The notes below the pieces were generated by a model that searched no databases, was not told where the DNA came from, and saw nothing but the letters and a program-made list of their open reading frames with translations. The position numbers and the translations under genes are program-made. From the NCBI GenBank assembly GCA_948567375.1, contig OX419757.1, forward strand, positions 17,312,974-17,376,973: a DNA stretch of 64,000 nt, written 5' to 3'. This stretch comes from Lunularia cruciata. Taxonomy: Eukaryota; Streptophyta; Marchantiopsida; Lunulariales; Lunulariaceae. Below are positions 12,701-22,752 of this stretch, one piece after another (positions within the stretch are counted from its first letter, which is position 1; every line of letters begins with the position of its first letter).

Positions 12701-12874
12701 GGGTCTTTCAAGAGAAAAAAGGCGACCGCGTAGGAAAAATGAAGGATGGGAAGACCCCATCAAGCCGTACAAGGGAGAGACAAAAAAGGTAACATGGGGC
12801 TAAGCCCCAATAGAGTCTGTATGAGAAATCTGCCCTACCGCACCTAAGATATCCGAGCTGGGTCTTTCAATAGT
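12701..12874 (-). mobile_element. Short retroposon copy with 14-bp target duplication
   Basis: The element occupies about 12715-12860. It is flanked by GGGTCTTTCAAGAG (12701-12714) and GGGTCTTTCAATAG (12861-12874), 13 of 14 identical. On the minus strand it ends with the family 3' segment: the TGGGGCTTAGCCCCA palindrome (12795-12809), the GATGGGGTCTTCCCATC hairpin and CCTACGCGGTCGCC followed by TTTTTT. Only about 145 bp remain, the end-proximal part of the longer copies. The shared end, variable start, T-rich tail and target duplication together support retroposition. Confidence 0.5.
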
Positions 12875-15117
12875 TCTTGTTTTCTATGCGAGTCGCCTTT
12901 AGAAAGTAAATTGCTAGATCAAAGTTGACCTCATTTTCTGGTGGAATCTAGATTGTCTTTTTGGTCATGATTTGTCTTCTAGACAATATAATATGGTTCT
13001 AATCAACTTGTTAGGAATTCATTCAGTAGTGTATCGGTAAAAACTCTCATGGATGGTATCGTAAAAACTTGCATGGTGATTTAAGAAGTGATCTGTAAAG
13101 TTGTATGAAGATCCGTTCATTCACGGGAGTTTTGAATTCCTTTGGAAAGTATTCATGTTTAAGTTTCATGAAAATCTAATAATAAGAAAGTTTATGGACT
13201 TGTTCATTGTGCTAGTGAATTAGCTTTTAATACTCTTTATTGGGGGTTGTTTACATGTAGAAGGGTAATATACTGAATAGTACCAATAAAAACCTTCCAT
13301 AAATAATTGAGAAGTGCCCATAAAATTCTTTTGGGGGTTTGGGATCCACATTTAAACCACGTAAATATTCCTTCTTAGGACTCGCCTACCTCACCGAGAA
13401 CACCCCATATGGAATGGTATTACCATTCTTCCTTCGATTCCAAACGTTGCAAAATTTTGTTTCAACTAAACAGTAAGGTGAATACTCTAGACCGTCTTCT
13501 CGGATAGATAATGAAGTTTAATCTGGTTCTGTGTTTGCTTAAGGACATTCTCGGAGACATCGCCCTATAGGAAGAAGGAGAAAAGGCATCGTGCTAAGTG
13601 AAACATGATAGATGTATATAGGAATCAAAGGGGTATATATCAAAGGGGTAAAGGGGTATATTAGTTCTATGACATATATAAAATACCTTGGTTATAGTGC
13701 AAGTCTCTCGTGAAAAGAACTTATGGTTGGAAGCTCTCTGTAATTTTTTCACAGTGATAATAAAGGTGTCAGTATGGTAGTCAATAAGTCGATAAGACTA
13801 CCATACTTCGCAAAAACAATTTTTTCTAGAGATGGACAGAAATTAGCCAGGATAAAACTTGGCACGAAATTCCATCAGGATGGAGTTTTAAAGCTACACT
13901 GCGTGTGAAGATGGCCATCAGACAGATCCCCATTATCCGGTAAAGAAAAGCACTCATCGTGTTTTTCTTTAGTTTCATATCTGGTTTACGGTACTAAATG
14001 AACTGAGTTTGAATGACCATCTCATGTCGAGTCTGAACTTACGAATATCTCGGAGGTGATATGGTTAATTACTAAATATCCATCTGAATTCGATTTGATA
14101 TAAGCCCAAAAGGCCACAACTTTTTCTATCTTGTCTCTGTATGAACCTCCATCATCGTTGAATGATAGTCTTAGTGCGCTAGAATGGAAGACACGATAAT
14201 GTAAGGTGCTCAAACTCGATGTCTCTCATCTTTGAACACAGATTTGGTTGCTGATTACTTTGTCAAAGTTCTATCCCTGAATTGTAAGGCCACAACCAAC
14301 GAGCCATCCTCCCTTTGTCACATTCCCGGCGAGAGGTGGAACGTCCAGGGAGATGCTCTCGTGATGCTCGTTAAACACAGCTACATAGATCGTACAACCA
14401 TCCGCGCTTTTTCAGTTATGTGGCCGTGTTGGACGGACCTACACTTCTTCTTCTTCAAGCACTTAAACACAAAGATAATTAAGTGGAATGAATCTTTGGA
14501 TACCATCACGATACTTGACCACAGAATCCACATTGAGATGTGGAAGGGCCATGTGCACATCTGCAGTCTATTTTATAGGAGACATGGATGTAGGTGACTT
14601 CACTGGAGTGCTCGAATCCTCGAGTAGGATGCAAAGAAAGAGAACCTATGTGGTCCAGCCAGAACTGGGGAGACCAAATCTGAGAAGGCATTAATTGAAA
14701 GACTTTCACTTCGTAAGCCGCCAACTGGTGGATGACTTTCTTCAAACGACCCGAAAGACTGCAAAAGCATTGGATTGATGGACAACAGGTAAGCTCAACA
14801 CTGTAGTGTAGAAGTTGCTTTACTAACTTCATGTGCAACAAGTACTCAACTTCTATGGTCTTCCTTTCCTGCCGCCGAAGCTATAAAATATTCGCTTCAA
14901 GAGATATTCAACGTAGATTTGTGTAACTTAAGTCTCAGTAACCAATTTTCAGTTGTTTTGACTCTTTCTTCTGATGTCAATCCTTACGAAAGAAAAGGTA
15001 CGATCCAGCTACAGTGGCACCAAAGCACTGTGAACCCAACAATAGCCACTAACAGAATCTATGAATGCCGAAGTTTTCCTGCCAACTTGGGGGTTACAAT
15101 TAAGTCCGTCTATGCAA
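12875..15117. other. Intergenic, no gene recognised
   Basis: No gene family is recognised. Open frames at 14232-14597 (plus, 121 codons), 14022-14213 (minus) and 14506-14841 (minus) have ordinary amino-acid composition but show no motif, and none can be joined to a neighbour by a convincing splice. This could hold a decayed host gene fragment; I assign nothing. Confidence 0.5.
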
Positions 15118-15860
15118 TAAGGGGAAGAAGGCGAACACATGAACGAGGGGAAGACCCGATCAAGCAATACAAAGGAGACAAAAGAGGTAAAATGGGGCTA
15201 GGCCCCAATCTATCGCTATGAGAAATTTGCCCTACCGCACCTAAGTAGCCGAGCTATGCAAGTTGTAAGGTCTACAAAGTACTAATTTGCCTTGCCGCAC
15301 CTAAGATATCCGAGCTATGCAAGTTATAAGGTCTACAAACTACTAGACATCCAAAGAAGCATCACTTAGAGTGATTGCTCTCATGTGAATTGCACCAGCT
15401 AATGCTCTTGTAGAGCAATGGACACATGCTATCTAAAGTATGCTACAAAGTATGAGAGTGAAAGTGATACCCCTTGGCATCTAATATGATTAGCTCTCGT
15501 GCACTCCCTAACAAATGTGTCAAACACCGTGTCCATAGCTCCATTTAACTCCAAGGCTAGAAGAACCAAGAGGTGGCATTGTTGCATACCTCTATACTTG
15601 GAGACCTTGCCTGTTGTTGCTCTGCTCACCGCCCATCTAGGAGGACGAGTAATCACTCCCTCCAAAATTGCATCACCACGTAGGGTCTGTAACCACAACA
15701 TCCACCATTGTCACATGATCATCTCAAACCAAGTATAAGTCTGCTCTGACATGTATCATCTGCAAAGAATATGAACGTTCCCTCCAAGCAAGGTATCCAC
15801 TCTCTTGTGCCATAACAAACTATATATCCTTGATGGCATCATTGGTAGCTAGTGTAAAAC
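15118..15860 (-). mobile_element. Long copy B of the retroposon family
   Basis: This is the best-preserved long copy. The left edge has the family end in worn form (GGGGAAGACCCGATCAAGC) and the palindrome TGGGGCTAGGCCCCA near 15193. The rest parallels 9735-10395. Minus-strand reading between 15701 and 15429 gives RGDAILEGVITRPPRWAVS, then ATTGKVSKYRGMQQCHLLV, then LALELNGAMDTVFDTFVREC, close to copy A. An internal tandem duplication (15224-15344) is unique to this copy. No polymerase core is present, so it looks cut back at its 5' end. Confidence 0.5.
15224..15344. repeat. 60-bp tandem duplication inside retroposon copy B
   Basis: A unit starting AATTTGCCCTACCGCACCTA occurs at 15224-15283 and, slightly diverged, at 15284-15344. 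Copy A and the short copies have only one unit, so the duplication arose within this copy. Confidence 0.5.
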
Positions 15861-16382
15861 CACATTCACAAGTGAGAAACAAAGATGTAGATGAGTAGAC
15901 CAAACCTAAATAAAAGCTCATCGTTGTAGAGAAGGTGGTTAGTGCAAGTCTGAATGCCCTAATGCACAGTCAAGCTAGGATCCAAGAGCTTGCACCATTT
16001 CTGGAGCAAGAGCAAAGACGTGCTCTAGTGGCCCAAGGAATGGACAAGTTACCTAAGAGAGAATGTAGCATATGATGATATTTTCGCTCCATCAAAGAAG
16101 AGTGCAAACCTTTGGTCCAATCTGATGGTAGTGAAGCAAAGGATGGAAGGTCCTCCCATGCCCACGGGGATAAACCATTTCTTGTCTATCACAATAACAC
16201 CTGGAGGGAAAAGGATCCCTCCTCCACCTTGGTCATATATATATCCAAAATTGGCCTACCACCAACCACAAAATGGGAGGAAAGTAGGGGTGAAAAGAGA
16301 GCACAATTACCCAAAAACACTATAGGTGTCATCTCCTCCATAAATAAGAGGCCTACTCCTCCGCACCAGATTGGTAGAGATT
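15861..16382. other. Intergenic, possible worn element
   Basis: No gene is recognised. Two overlapping plus frames (16112-16384 and 16125-16325) are Pro/Lys-rich without a motif and may be a fragment of a worn transposable element. Confidence 0.5.
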
Positions 16383-16462
16383 GACAATTGAGTGTGTGAT
16401 GGGAGATTTGGCACATGGACGTCTATCTATGTGCCAAATCTCCCATCACACATTCAATTGTC
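16383..16462. repeat. 34-bp near-perfect inverted repeat with 12-nt loop
   Basis: The left arm 16383-16416 (GACAATTGAGTGTGTGATGG and on to GGCACAT) pairs with the right arm 16429-16462 with a single mismatch (33 of 34), leaving a 12-nt loop. A transcript in either direction would fold into a stable stem of the size of a small plant miRNA precursor or a foldback element. Confidence 0.5.
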
Positions 16463-16739
16463 CTTGGTCCGATGATATCACCAAAGACTCACACAATCCT
16501 TCTTTCAAAAACTCTCAAACGTGATAGGAAAGTCAAGGAAGGAGGAATAGTGTGTAGAAGGTAAGTCGGTCGATGTGCAATACTAGAGGAGAGTATACCA
16601 AATGCCACCTACTGATCTCCTATAAGAGGATGTTCATCCACATGGAGAATATCCTCCACAAGTGCAACATCTAAGAAGCATGTGACAAAACCCTTGGATC
16701 TTACAAGCACTCCAAGAATAAATAGTCCATCTATAGATG

Positions 16740-17340
16740 TGTAAAACCATCAGCTAAACATATTATCTAGAGGTGGAAATTGGTTTAGTAAAATCTGGAA
16801 GGATGTTATATATGATGGACTAAGTAGATAAGATAGAGATGTCACCAAAACAATACTTCTACTAATAAGGCAGGAGCCAAAAACACACTAAAAACTTCAA
16901 AGCCAGTTTTGAAGGCCTAATTAGATGAATTGGGCATTGAAAAAGATTATCATTTTTTTCTTCTCAAAGGAAAGGCTTGCCTTTTCCCTTTGTAAGTTTG
17001 TCTCATCAAGAGCTTTCCAATGGTACCTCACCCATGCTATTTTGAGCTTCTTATAGGAAGATTCTCTTTGGTCAAACTTGTTTGACCAACCATATAGGAC
17101 AAGGACAAACATATCACCCATCCATACAACTAATCTAGGGGTGGAGCTTGCTAACATGTCATCAATCCATATATCTGATCCAAAGGTGGAGCTTCTTTTA
17201 AGGAGATCCTCTTTGCTATATAAAAAGGTAAGGTGCTCCTTTGGGGCATTGTAGTATTGAATGTTGAAGCTTTGTGTTTCTTATGTGTTTCTCATGGAGT
17301 GTACGGGATAGCCTATGCAATAAATGTGGATATGGAAAAC
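16740..17340 (+). mobile_element. Solo-LTR-like fragment related to the 28.7-kb element, opposite orientation
   Basis: The order of landmarks is the reverse complement of the LTR at 28709-29451: a lead-in like TCTACTAATAAGGCAGGAGC, then CCAATGGTACCT, TTGGTCAAACTTGTTTGACC, GGGTGGAGCTTGC, AAGGTGGAGCTTC, AGGAGATCCTCTTTG, TATATAAAAAGG (TATA-like) and GGTGCTCCTTTGGGGC. No internal element genes adjoin it, so it is probably a solo LTR or LTR fragment. Moderately old, judged by its divergence from the 28.7-kb copy. Ends are approximate. Confidence 0.5.
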
Positions 17341-17679
17341 TAGTCTCAAATAACCTCAAGATACAACTCACATCAGATGCTAACCATCCCTATGACACAA
17401 TCGATATGCTTAAAACGATCAATGAATGAATAGAGGAAGCGTGTGTAATCTCGAGTGTCACCGTTGTTGATGTGGTCGCTTGCTTCACTTGAATATCCCA
17501 AGTGGTCCAATCATAGTCCTTGTTCATCCTTCCCACATGGGTCTCTTTACCCTTTGCAAGGTAAAGCATCGATGACACACCAAGCATGGTACCCCAAACC
17601 CCTCACGGCGGTTCCACATGGGGAAGTGTAACCATGGCCAGCACAAGAATAACATTCATAACACACAATGCCCTTCTCC
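17341..17679. other. Intergenic, no gene recognised
   Basis: A 65-codon minus frame (17390-17587) shows no motif. Nothing else is seen. Confidence 0.5.
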
Positions 17680-17962
17680 GAATCTCCCCATCCTCATAAA
17701 ACAACAAACCCTCACATCCCAACTCACATGAGTAAATACAATCTTTCCAAACCCAAAAAACTATAAACTCTAATAAACTTCAATTTTCATCTCAAAAATT
17801 TTCAAATTAAGTTACTATGGTATATCTCCCCATATCTACAAAACCAAAATCCCTCACCTCCCGACTCACATAAATAAAAAAAATCTTTCCAAACCCAAAA
17901 AACTATAAACTCTCTTAACTTTCTATTTCTATTTCACATGTTTTCAAACTAAGTTCCCATGG
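17680..17962. repeat. Tandem duplication of about 141 bp, pyrimidine/A-rich
   Basis: Two adjacent units (about 17680-17820 and 17821-17962) share CTCCCCAT, CCCTCACMTCCC, then AATCTTTCCAAACCCAAAAA and ACTATAAACTCT, and end in TTTTCAAAYTAAGTT. Sequence differences between the units indicate an old duplication. Confidence 0.5.
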
Positions 17963-18133
17963 AACTCAAGCATGAATACCAAGAAATTAAAAATTAAAAC
18001 ACATCACTCTCAACCTAAATTATTTTCATAGTTTTCTATTCAATTCTCCATAACCTTCCATCTAGATATCAATGGAACCAAAATTAAAAAATGAATAGAA
18101 TCTATTGTTCACTCATGTGATGTATGTGTGCGA

Positions 18134-18369
18134 GCTCTCTAAAACAAAGAGAACAAGGGTGACCGCGTAAAAAACACGACGGATGGGAAGACCCCATAAA
18201 GTGTACAAGAGTGAGACACAAAGGTAAAATGGGGCTAAGCCCTCAATAGAGTCGATATGAGAAATCTGCACTATGGGCACCTAAGATAGCTGAGCTATGC
18301 AAATAATCCGGCCTACAAACAACTAGAGCAACCGAAGAAACATCACCTAATCTGATTGCTCTCTAGAAC
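18134..18369 (-). mobile_element. Short retroposon copy with 12-bp target duplication
   Basis: GCTCTCTAAAAC (18134-18145) and GCTCTCTAGAAC (18358-18369) flank a copy of the local family. On the minus strand it ends with the GGGCTTAGCCCCA half-palindrome, the GGGGTCTTCCCATCC hairpin and ACGCGGTCACC followed by a pyrimidine-rich tail. It is longer than the 12715 copy and shorter than copies A and B, so its 5' cut lies elsewhere. Confidence 0.5.
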
Positions 18370-18522
18370 TCTATAATATCTTTTCATTCACTTACTTCCC
18401 TCTCCCTCCCGAAAATCTAAACGTGGTCCAAGAAAAGTTCCACAAATAATGTTAAGGGTTGAATCCAACTCATACTTGACACCACCTGAGGTCGCAGACT
18501 TGCAACATCAAATCCGCAAAAA

Positions 18523-18775
18523 GACACCTACATACAGTGGAGAAAAGGTGACCGAAGAAGGATGGGAAGACCCCATCAAGCCATACAAGGGAGAGATCAG
18601 AAAGGTAAAAGACACCTGCATACATACAAATGCCCCCGAATCCGTAAAATGGGGCTTAGCCCCATTTTACCTTTTATGTTTATGTATTTTACCTTTGATG
18701 GGGTCTTCCCATCCTTCGTTTTTCCTACGCGGTCGTCTTTCACAAAAGGACACCTACATACATACAAATGCCCCA
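18523..18775. mobile_element. Two tiny retroposon ends inserted head to head at one target
   Basis: Three near-identical target repeats (AAGACACCTRCATACA and its extension to ATACAAATGCCCC) start near 18522, 18607 and 18747. Between the first and second lies a short minus-oriented family end (GACCGAAGAAGGATGGGAAG and on to CATCAAGCC). Between the second and third lies a plus-oriented one (TGGGGCTTAGCCCCA, GATGGGGTCTTCCCATCC, CCTACGCGGTCGTC). The simplest reading is two separate retroposon insertions into the same site, each with its own target duplication. Confidence 0.5.
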
Positions 18776-18899
18776 AATCTGAAGTCTCCACTTGTCGCAG
18801 CAATACGGTTTCTCCGCATGACCTCGAACCAATACCTCGTCTTATGAATGACGACAAACTCCTGTTGGTCCGTAAACCCATGCACTCACTTGTAATTTA

Positions 18900-20721
18900 T
18901 TATACACGCTAAATTTAACAAGTTATTATCCAGCTGAGGCTTTCGCGGTCAACCTGCCATGGCCGCTACATGTGCTGCTGTCTGTAGTCAAGTCCAACAC
19001 TACAAAGTCTAGGTATGTAGGAAGGAAGCTGCTGTCCCCTGATCCAGCCCCCCCAACCACCAATCGCGAAGGGAGTTCATGGTTGTCCACTGAAAGGAGT
19101 CTATGTTCCTAATTCCTAATTGTTCAGTGTATTCCCTTTATCACAGTTGAATAGAGAATGAAGATGTAAGCAATGCAAAACATGATCCAGTAGTGTTCGT
19201 GAAACACCGGCGAATTCATGACTAAGAAGTAGTTATTTCTAGAAGACTATGAGATGAATTATGAGAACATATGCTGAACCGTATAAGACAGACGCATTTA
19301 TAAGTCGCCATCGCTGTGAGGTTTTCCAGGTCCTTGTCCTATCCAGTGGCTGAAGAGATGAGTTGGGCGAGTGGGGAAGGATGTTGGAGATGGAAACGGC
19401 ACTCATGTTTGAAAAAGGATGGGGAGGTGATGATTAAAACAGCGGTGGGAATGGCACCGGACTCCTTAAGTAGAGGTGAAGCCCGGGAGGAGAAAACATT
19501 AGTCCAGAAAGGACCCAATCTCAAGTCAAAGGAAGTTTGTGCCTGAAGGAGGAACTTTCGGAGCCTGTCACGCCTGGGGATGGATATACACGAAGGAGGG
19601 TAATATTTGCGCTTTTCTCCTGCATTGAGATTTGAGCGTCCCGTCTGATCGAGGAATACGGTACGACAGACGACTGTCACAATGGCTGGAGCTCGCGACA
19701 GGAGAGGCGAAAGTTCTCTTTCGTGGAAAGGGAGGGCAAGCAGGGGGTCAAACTGGCTGGGGATTCTACTAATAGCTGGGGATTTTCGCAGTTGATTAGC
19801 GGGGTTTCAATGTGCGAGGATTCTGGGAGATGGGGGACACTGGACAAGGGTATTCGTGCGGATAGGAGGTGGTGAGCCGTTTATCTGGGCGGTTTCCTTT
19901 TATTATTATATATTTGTTGGAAAATAGTCCGAGGTTGAGGATTGAACGTTGGAGCTGAGCACGTCAGGAGGTAGGGTTGATTATTGTTACGCGATAGCTC
20001 GAGAGACTCTTACGGAGTCTTCTCGTGGGCCTTGTTTTCTCGATTTGCTAAAGGGACTAGAAATCAGTTCGATGAGTGCAGCTACTGGGACCGGGATTCA
20101 TGATGGTGGACTAGAGGTGAGTGGATGTCGCTGTGCTGTCCTGAATATCGATGTGGTGCGTTTCAGATCGTGGATATGATCTTTATTTATCGGTAGGTGT
20201 TGATTCCTGAGCTGAGGATGGTTGGAGCGAGTGGGCATTTCTGGTCAGGAGTTTTATGCGTTGGGCTGCCGGGACCGTTGATGTACAGTTTCTCATCATT
20301 GTCTTTTGGAGTGGATTCTGTGCGCTTTCGAGTGTTTTCCTTCTCCTTCACTTAGAGGTAGAAGTGTGTAGAATTCCCAACAGGTGCTTGAGGTTTGAGA
20401 GTGTGGACAATGGGAGCCAAGGATCATAGGTTCAGGCGGGGTCTTTCTACTACGTGAGTGAAAGTGGAGTGGATAACATAGGAATAGAGAGACGCGCTCG
20501 GAAGCTGGAAATCAGTACGTATTTTACACAATGATGGCTAAAGGCTGGATGATGTTTTAGGTGGTTGGTCAAGAAGGGGGGTTGTGGAATGAGTAAAGAT
20601 TTCAGCTCAGAGGAGTATGGAGCTCTGTAACAGAGGCATTGTGTGTGTGTGATCGGCACCTGGAGTTTGAACGTGGAGTTAGCAGCATGGAAGTCGCTGA
20701 ACAATACGATCGAAGCTAAGA
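18900..20721. other. Upstream region of the receptor kinase
   Basis: GC content rises here relative to the flanking repeats. Open frames at 19316-19546 (plus), 19339-19680 (minus), 19949-20179 (plus) and 20450-20704 (minus) show no domain. The stretch just before 20722 probably contains the 5' UTR and promoter of the kinase. A weak TATA-like string (TTATTATTATATATTTG, near 19900) is the only promoter-like signal I see, and it may be chance. Confidence 0.5.
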
Positions 20722-22752
20722 ATGAATTGGGTTTCGCAATTCTTGGGTCGATCCGAAGATGTAAAATGGAGAACCCCCCTTTTGCGGGTGATACTTGGGT
20801 GGGGAATAGTGGTTATTCTACTCTCCTTGCCCTCACATTTGGAAGCACAGAATTCCCCACCGGGAGGTTCAGCATGCCCTCTCAAATTTTCAGTTCTAGA
20901 TGCTTATCCATATGTAGCTGAGAAAGTAAAGCAGACCGATGAGCAGGAGTTTCAGTGTTTAGCTCTCAGAGGAGGACTGGAGATGGTGGGTTCTGTCTAC
21001 CTTCGTGAAACTGGCTACTTCTTACCACCTCAAGGAACGGCTGCTCCTTGTCTTGAGGCCTACAGGGCTCAGCTACTGAAGCAAGGCGTTAGCAACTCAT
21101 TCAACATCACCGCTGTGTGCCGACTCAATGAAATTAAGTTGGAGCGGGGAACTGACCTCTGCAAGGGTGTACAAACGGCAAAAGAGTTTCAGACTTTGAT
21201 TCCTGATCCAGAACTGTTCAAAGACTTAAATCTCTCATGTGCTACGTCGCTGGCAAGCACCACAGCCTGTGGTGTGTGTAACGCTGCGGTGGTCAAGGTG
21301 ACGGCAAGTGTTCAGCAGGTGGTGAGGCTGAACAACACCAGTGACTCCTGCAACAACTACACTGTAGTGTACACGGCTGGGATTATCAACACTCTGGGGC
21401 CTCTGGATCCAGGAACAGCGCTTTGTCTCCTCTACATCAGGGCTCCTGGCGGCAGCAATGACAAAAGACTCTTGACATTCATCCCGGTTGGAGTGGCAGG
21501 AGTGGTGCTCCTAAGTCTGGTCGGAGCATACATTTTCTACCGCAGACGCCTGAAGGTCAAGGAAGCGGAGAGGAGGGCTCGTGTGAAGAGAACTACAGAT
21601 CTCTTGGATTCTGCAAGGATGCCCCACAGTAGTGTGAACTGGTTCACTATTGAGGAGATGAAGTCTGCTACAGGGAACTTCAGTCGAGAAAACTTATTGG
21701 GCTCTGGCGGGTATGGCAATGTATATAAGGGTACTTTCCGTGACGGATCCGTAATTGCAGTGAAGAGGTTTAAAAATTGCTCCCCTGTGGGTGATGCCAG
21801 TTTTGTTCATGAAGTAGAGATGATTAGTAGTGTAAGACACAAACACCTTGTGGCTATCAGGGGTTGCTGTGTAGATAGTAGTGGTACAGTAGATGGACAC
21901 CAGCGCATTATCTTGTACGACTACATGCCCAACGGCAGTTTGCAGGATCATCTCTTTCCTAAGAAAAAGGCCCACTTCCTCGATTGGCCAACTCGCGCCA
22001 GGATTGCAATAGGGATGGCTAAGGGGTTGGCTTATCTGCACCACGATGCTCTGCCGGCCATAATTCACAGAGATATAAAAGCCAGCAATATTTTGCTGGA
22101 TATAGATTTTAATGCCCGTCTTGCAGACTTTGGTTTAGCAAAATTCACTCCGGAAGGGGTTTCACATGTGACGACCAAGGTGGCAGGAACTTTCGGCTAC
22201 GTTGCTCCAGAATATGCTTTGTATGGTCAGTTAACGGAGAAGAGCGACGTGTACAGTTTTGGAATGGTGCTCCTGGAACTCATAACTGGCCGAAAGGCCC
22301 TGTCATCATCCACGGATGATCCACCCCATACTCTCGTCTCAGATTGGGTTTGGCCTTTAGTGAAACAGGGCTCATGGAGAGATGTCCTTGACCCGAGATT
22401 GGGGGATACGGGTGCAGGGGAGGCGATAGAGAGATTCATTTTGGTTGCTCTCCTGTGTTGTCACCCGCAGGTGTTTTACAGACCTAGCATTGGCCAAGCA
22501 CTGAAAATGTTAGAGAGCCACGTTGGAGTGCCCCAGGTTCCAGACCGCCCCATTCCCTTGACTTCAAATAAGAATGATATTGAAGCAGCAGAAAGTCCAA
22601 ACGGTGGAGTGACCAGCAGAACAGGATTTTCTTCATACACCGGGAGCTCGAGTTCTCAGAGCTATGGCAGCAGCCGTGATATGCTCATCAAGTCATCCAC
22701 GCCCACTTTTTCCTCAGATCGTAAGTTGGAGCCTTTTGTTAGTGAAGAGTAG
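20722..22752 (+). CDS. RKF3: RKF3-like receptor-like serine/threonine kinase with SPARK ectodomain
   Basis: A 676-residue plasma-membrane receptor kinase in one exon. A signal-peptide-like hydrophobic stretch lies at about residues 20-42. A cysteine-rich ectodomain of SPARK type (about 50-245) begins CPLKFSVLDAYP and has a CGVCNAAV motif and likely N-glycosylation sites (NIT, NTS, NYT). A single membrane segment at about 250-273 is followed by basic RRRLKVK. The kinase domain runs from about 320 to 600: glycine loop GSGGYGNVYKG, lysine in VIAVK (348), HRDIKASN (449-451), DFG (469-471), APEYALYGQLTEKSDVYSFG. It is an RD kinase with all catalytic motifs present. A Ser-rich tail follows. The signature FKNCSPVGDASFVHEVE and the ectodomain match Arabidopsis RKF3 (At2g48010), whose gene also lacks introns, as far as I recall. 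The first ATG in the open frame places the signal sequence correctly. The ligand is unknown. Confidence 0.5.
   Translation: MNWVSQFLGRSEDVKWRTPLLRVILGWGIVVILLSLPSHLEAQNSPPGGSACPLKFSVLDAYPYVAEKVKQTDEQEFQCLALRGGLEMVGSVYLRETGYFLPPQGTAAPCLEAYRAQLLKQGVSNSFNITAVCRLNEIKLERGTDLCKGVQTAKEFQTLIPDPELFKDLNLSCATSLASTTACGVCNAAVVKVTASVQQVVRLNNTSDSCNNYTVVYTAGIINTLGPLDPGTALCLLYIRAPGGSNDKRLLTFIPVGVAGVVLLSLVGAYIFYRRRLKVKEAERRARVKRTTDLLDSARMPHSSVNWFTIEEMKSATGNFSRENLLGSGGYGNVYKGTFRDGSVIAVKRFKNCSPVGDASFVHEVEMISSVRHKHLVAIRGCCVDSSGTVDGHQRIILYDYMPNGSLQDHLFPKKKAHFLDWPTRARIAIGMAKGLAYLHHDALPAIIHRDIKASNILLDIDFNARLADFGLAKFTPEGVSHVTTKVAGTFGYVAPEYALYGQLTEKSDVYSFGMVLLELITGRKALSSSTDDPPHTLVSDWVWPLVKQGSWRDVLDPRLGDTGAGEAIERFILVALLCCHPQVFYRPSIGQALKMLESHVGVPQVPDRPIPLTSNKNDIEAAESPNGGVTSRTGFSSYTGSSSSQSYGSSRDMLIKSSTPTFSSDRKLEPFVSEE

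Noticed and set aside
12064-12765. Inverted copies of the retroposon end read as terminal inverted repeats of a 700-bp DNA transposon
   Set aside because: Each copy has its own private target duplication, so they are separate insertions that happen to face opposite ways.
14232-14597. 121-codon plus-strand open frame
   Set aside because: No motif, no splice partner, and minus-strand frames of similar length overlap it. Length alone is not enough in 2.2 kb of unannotated DNA.
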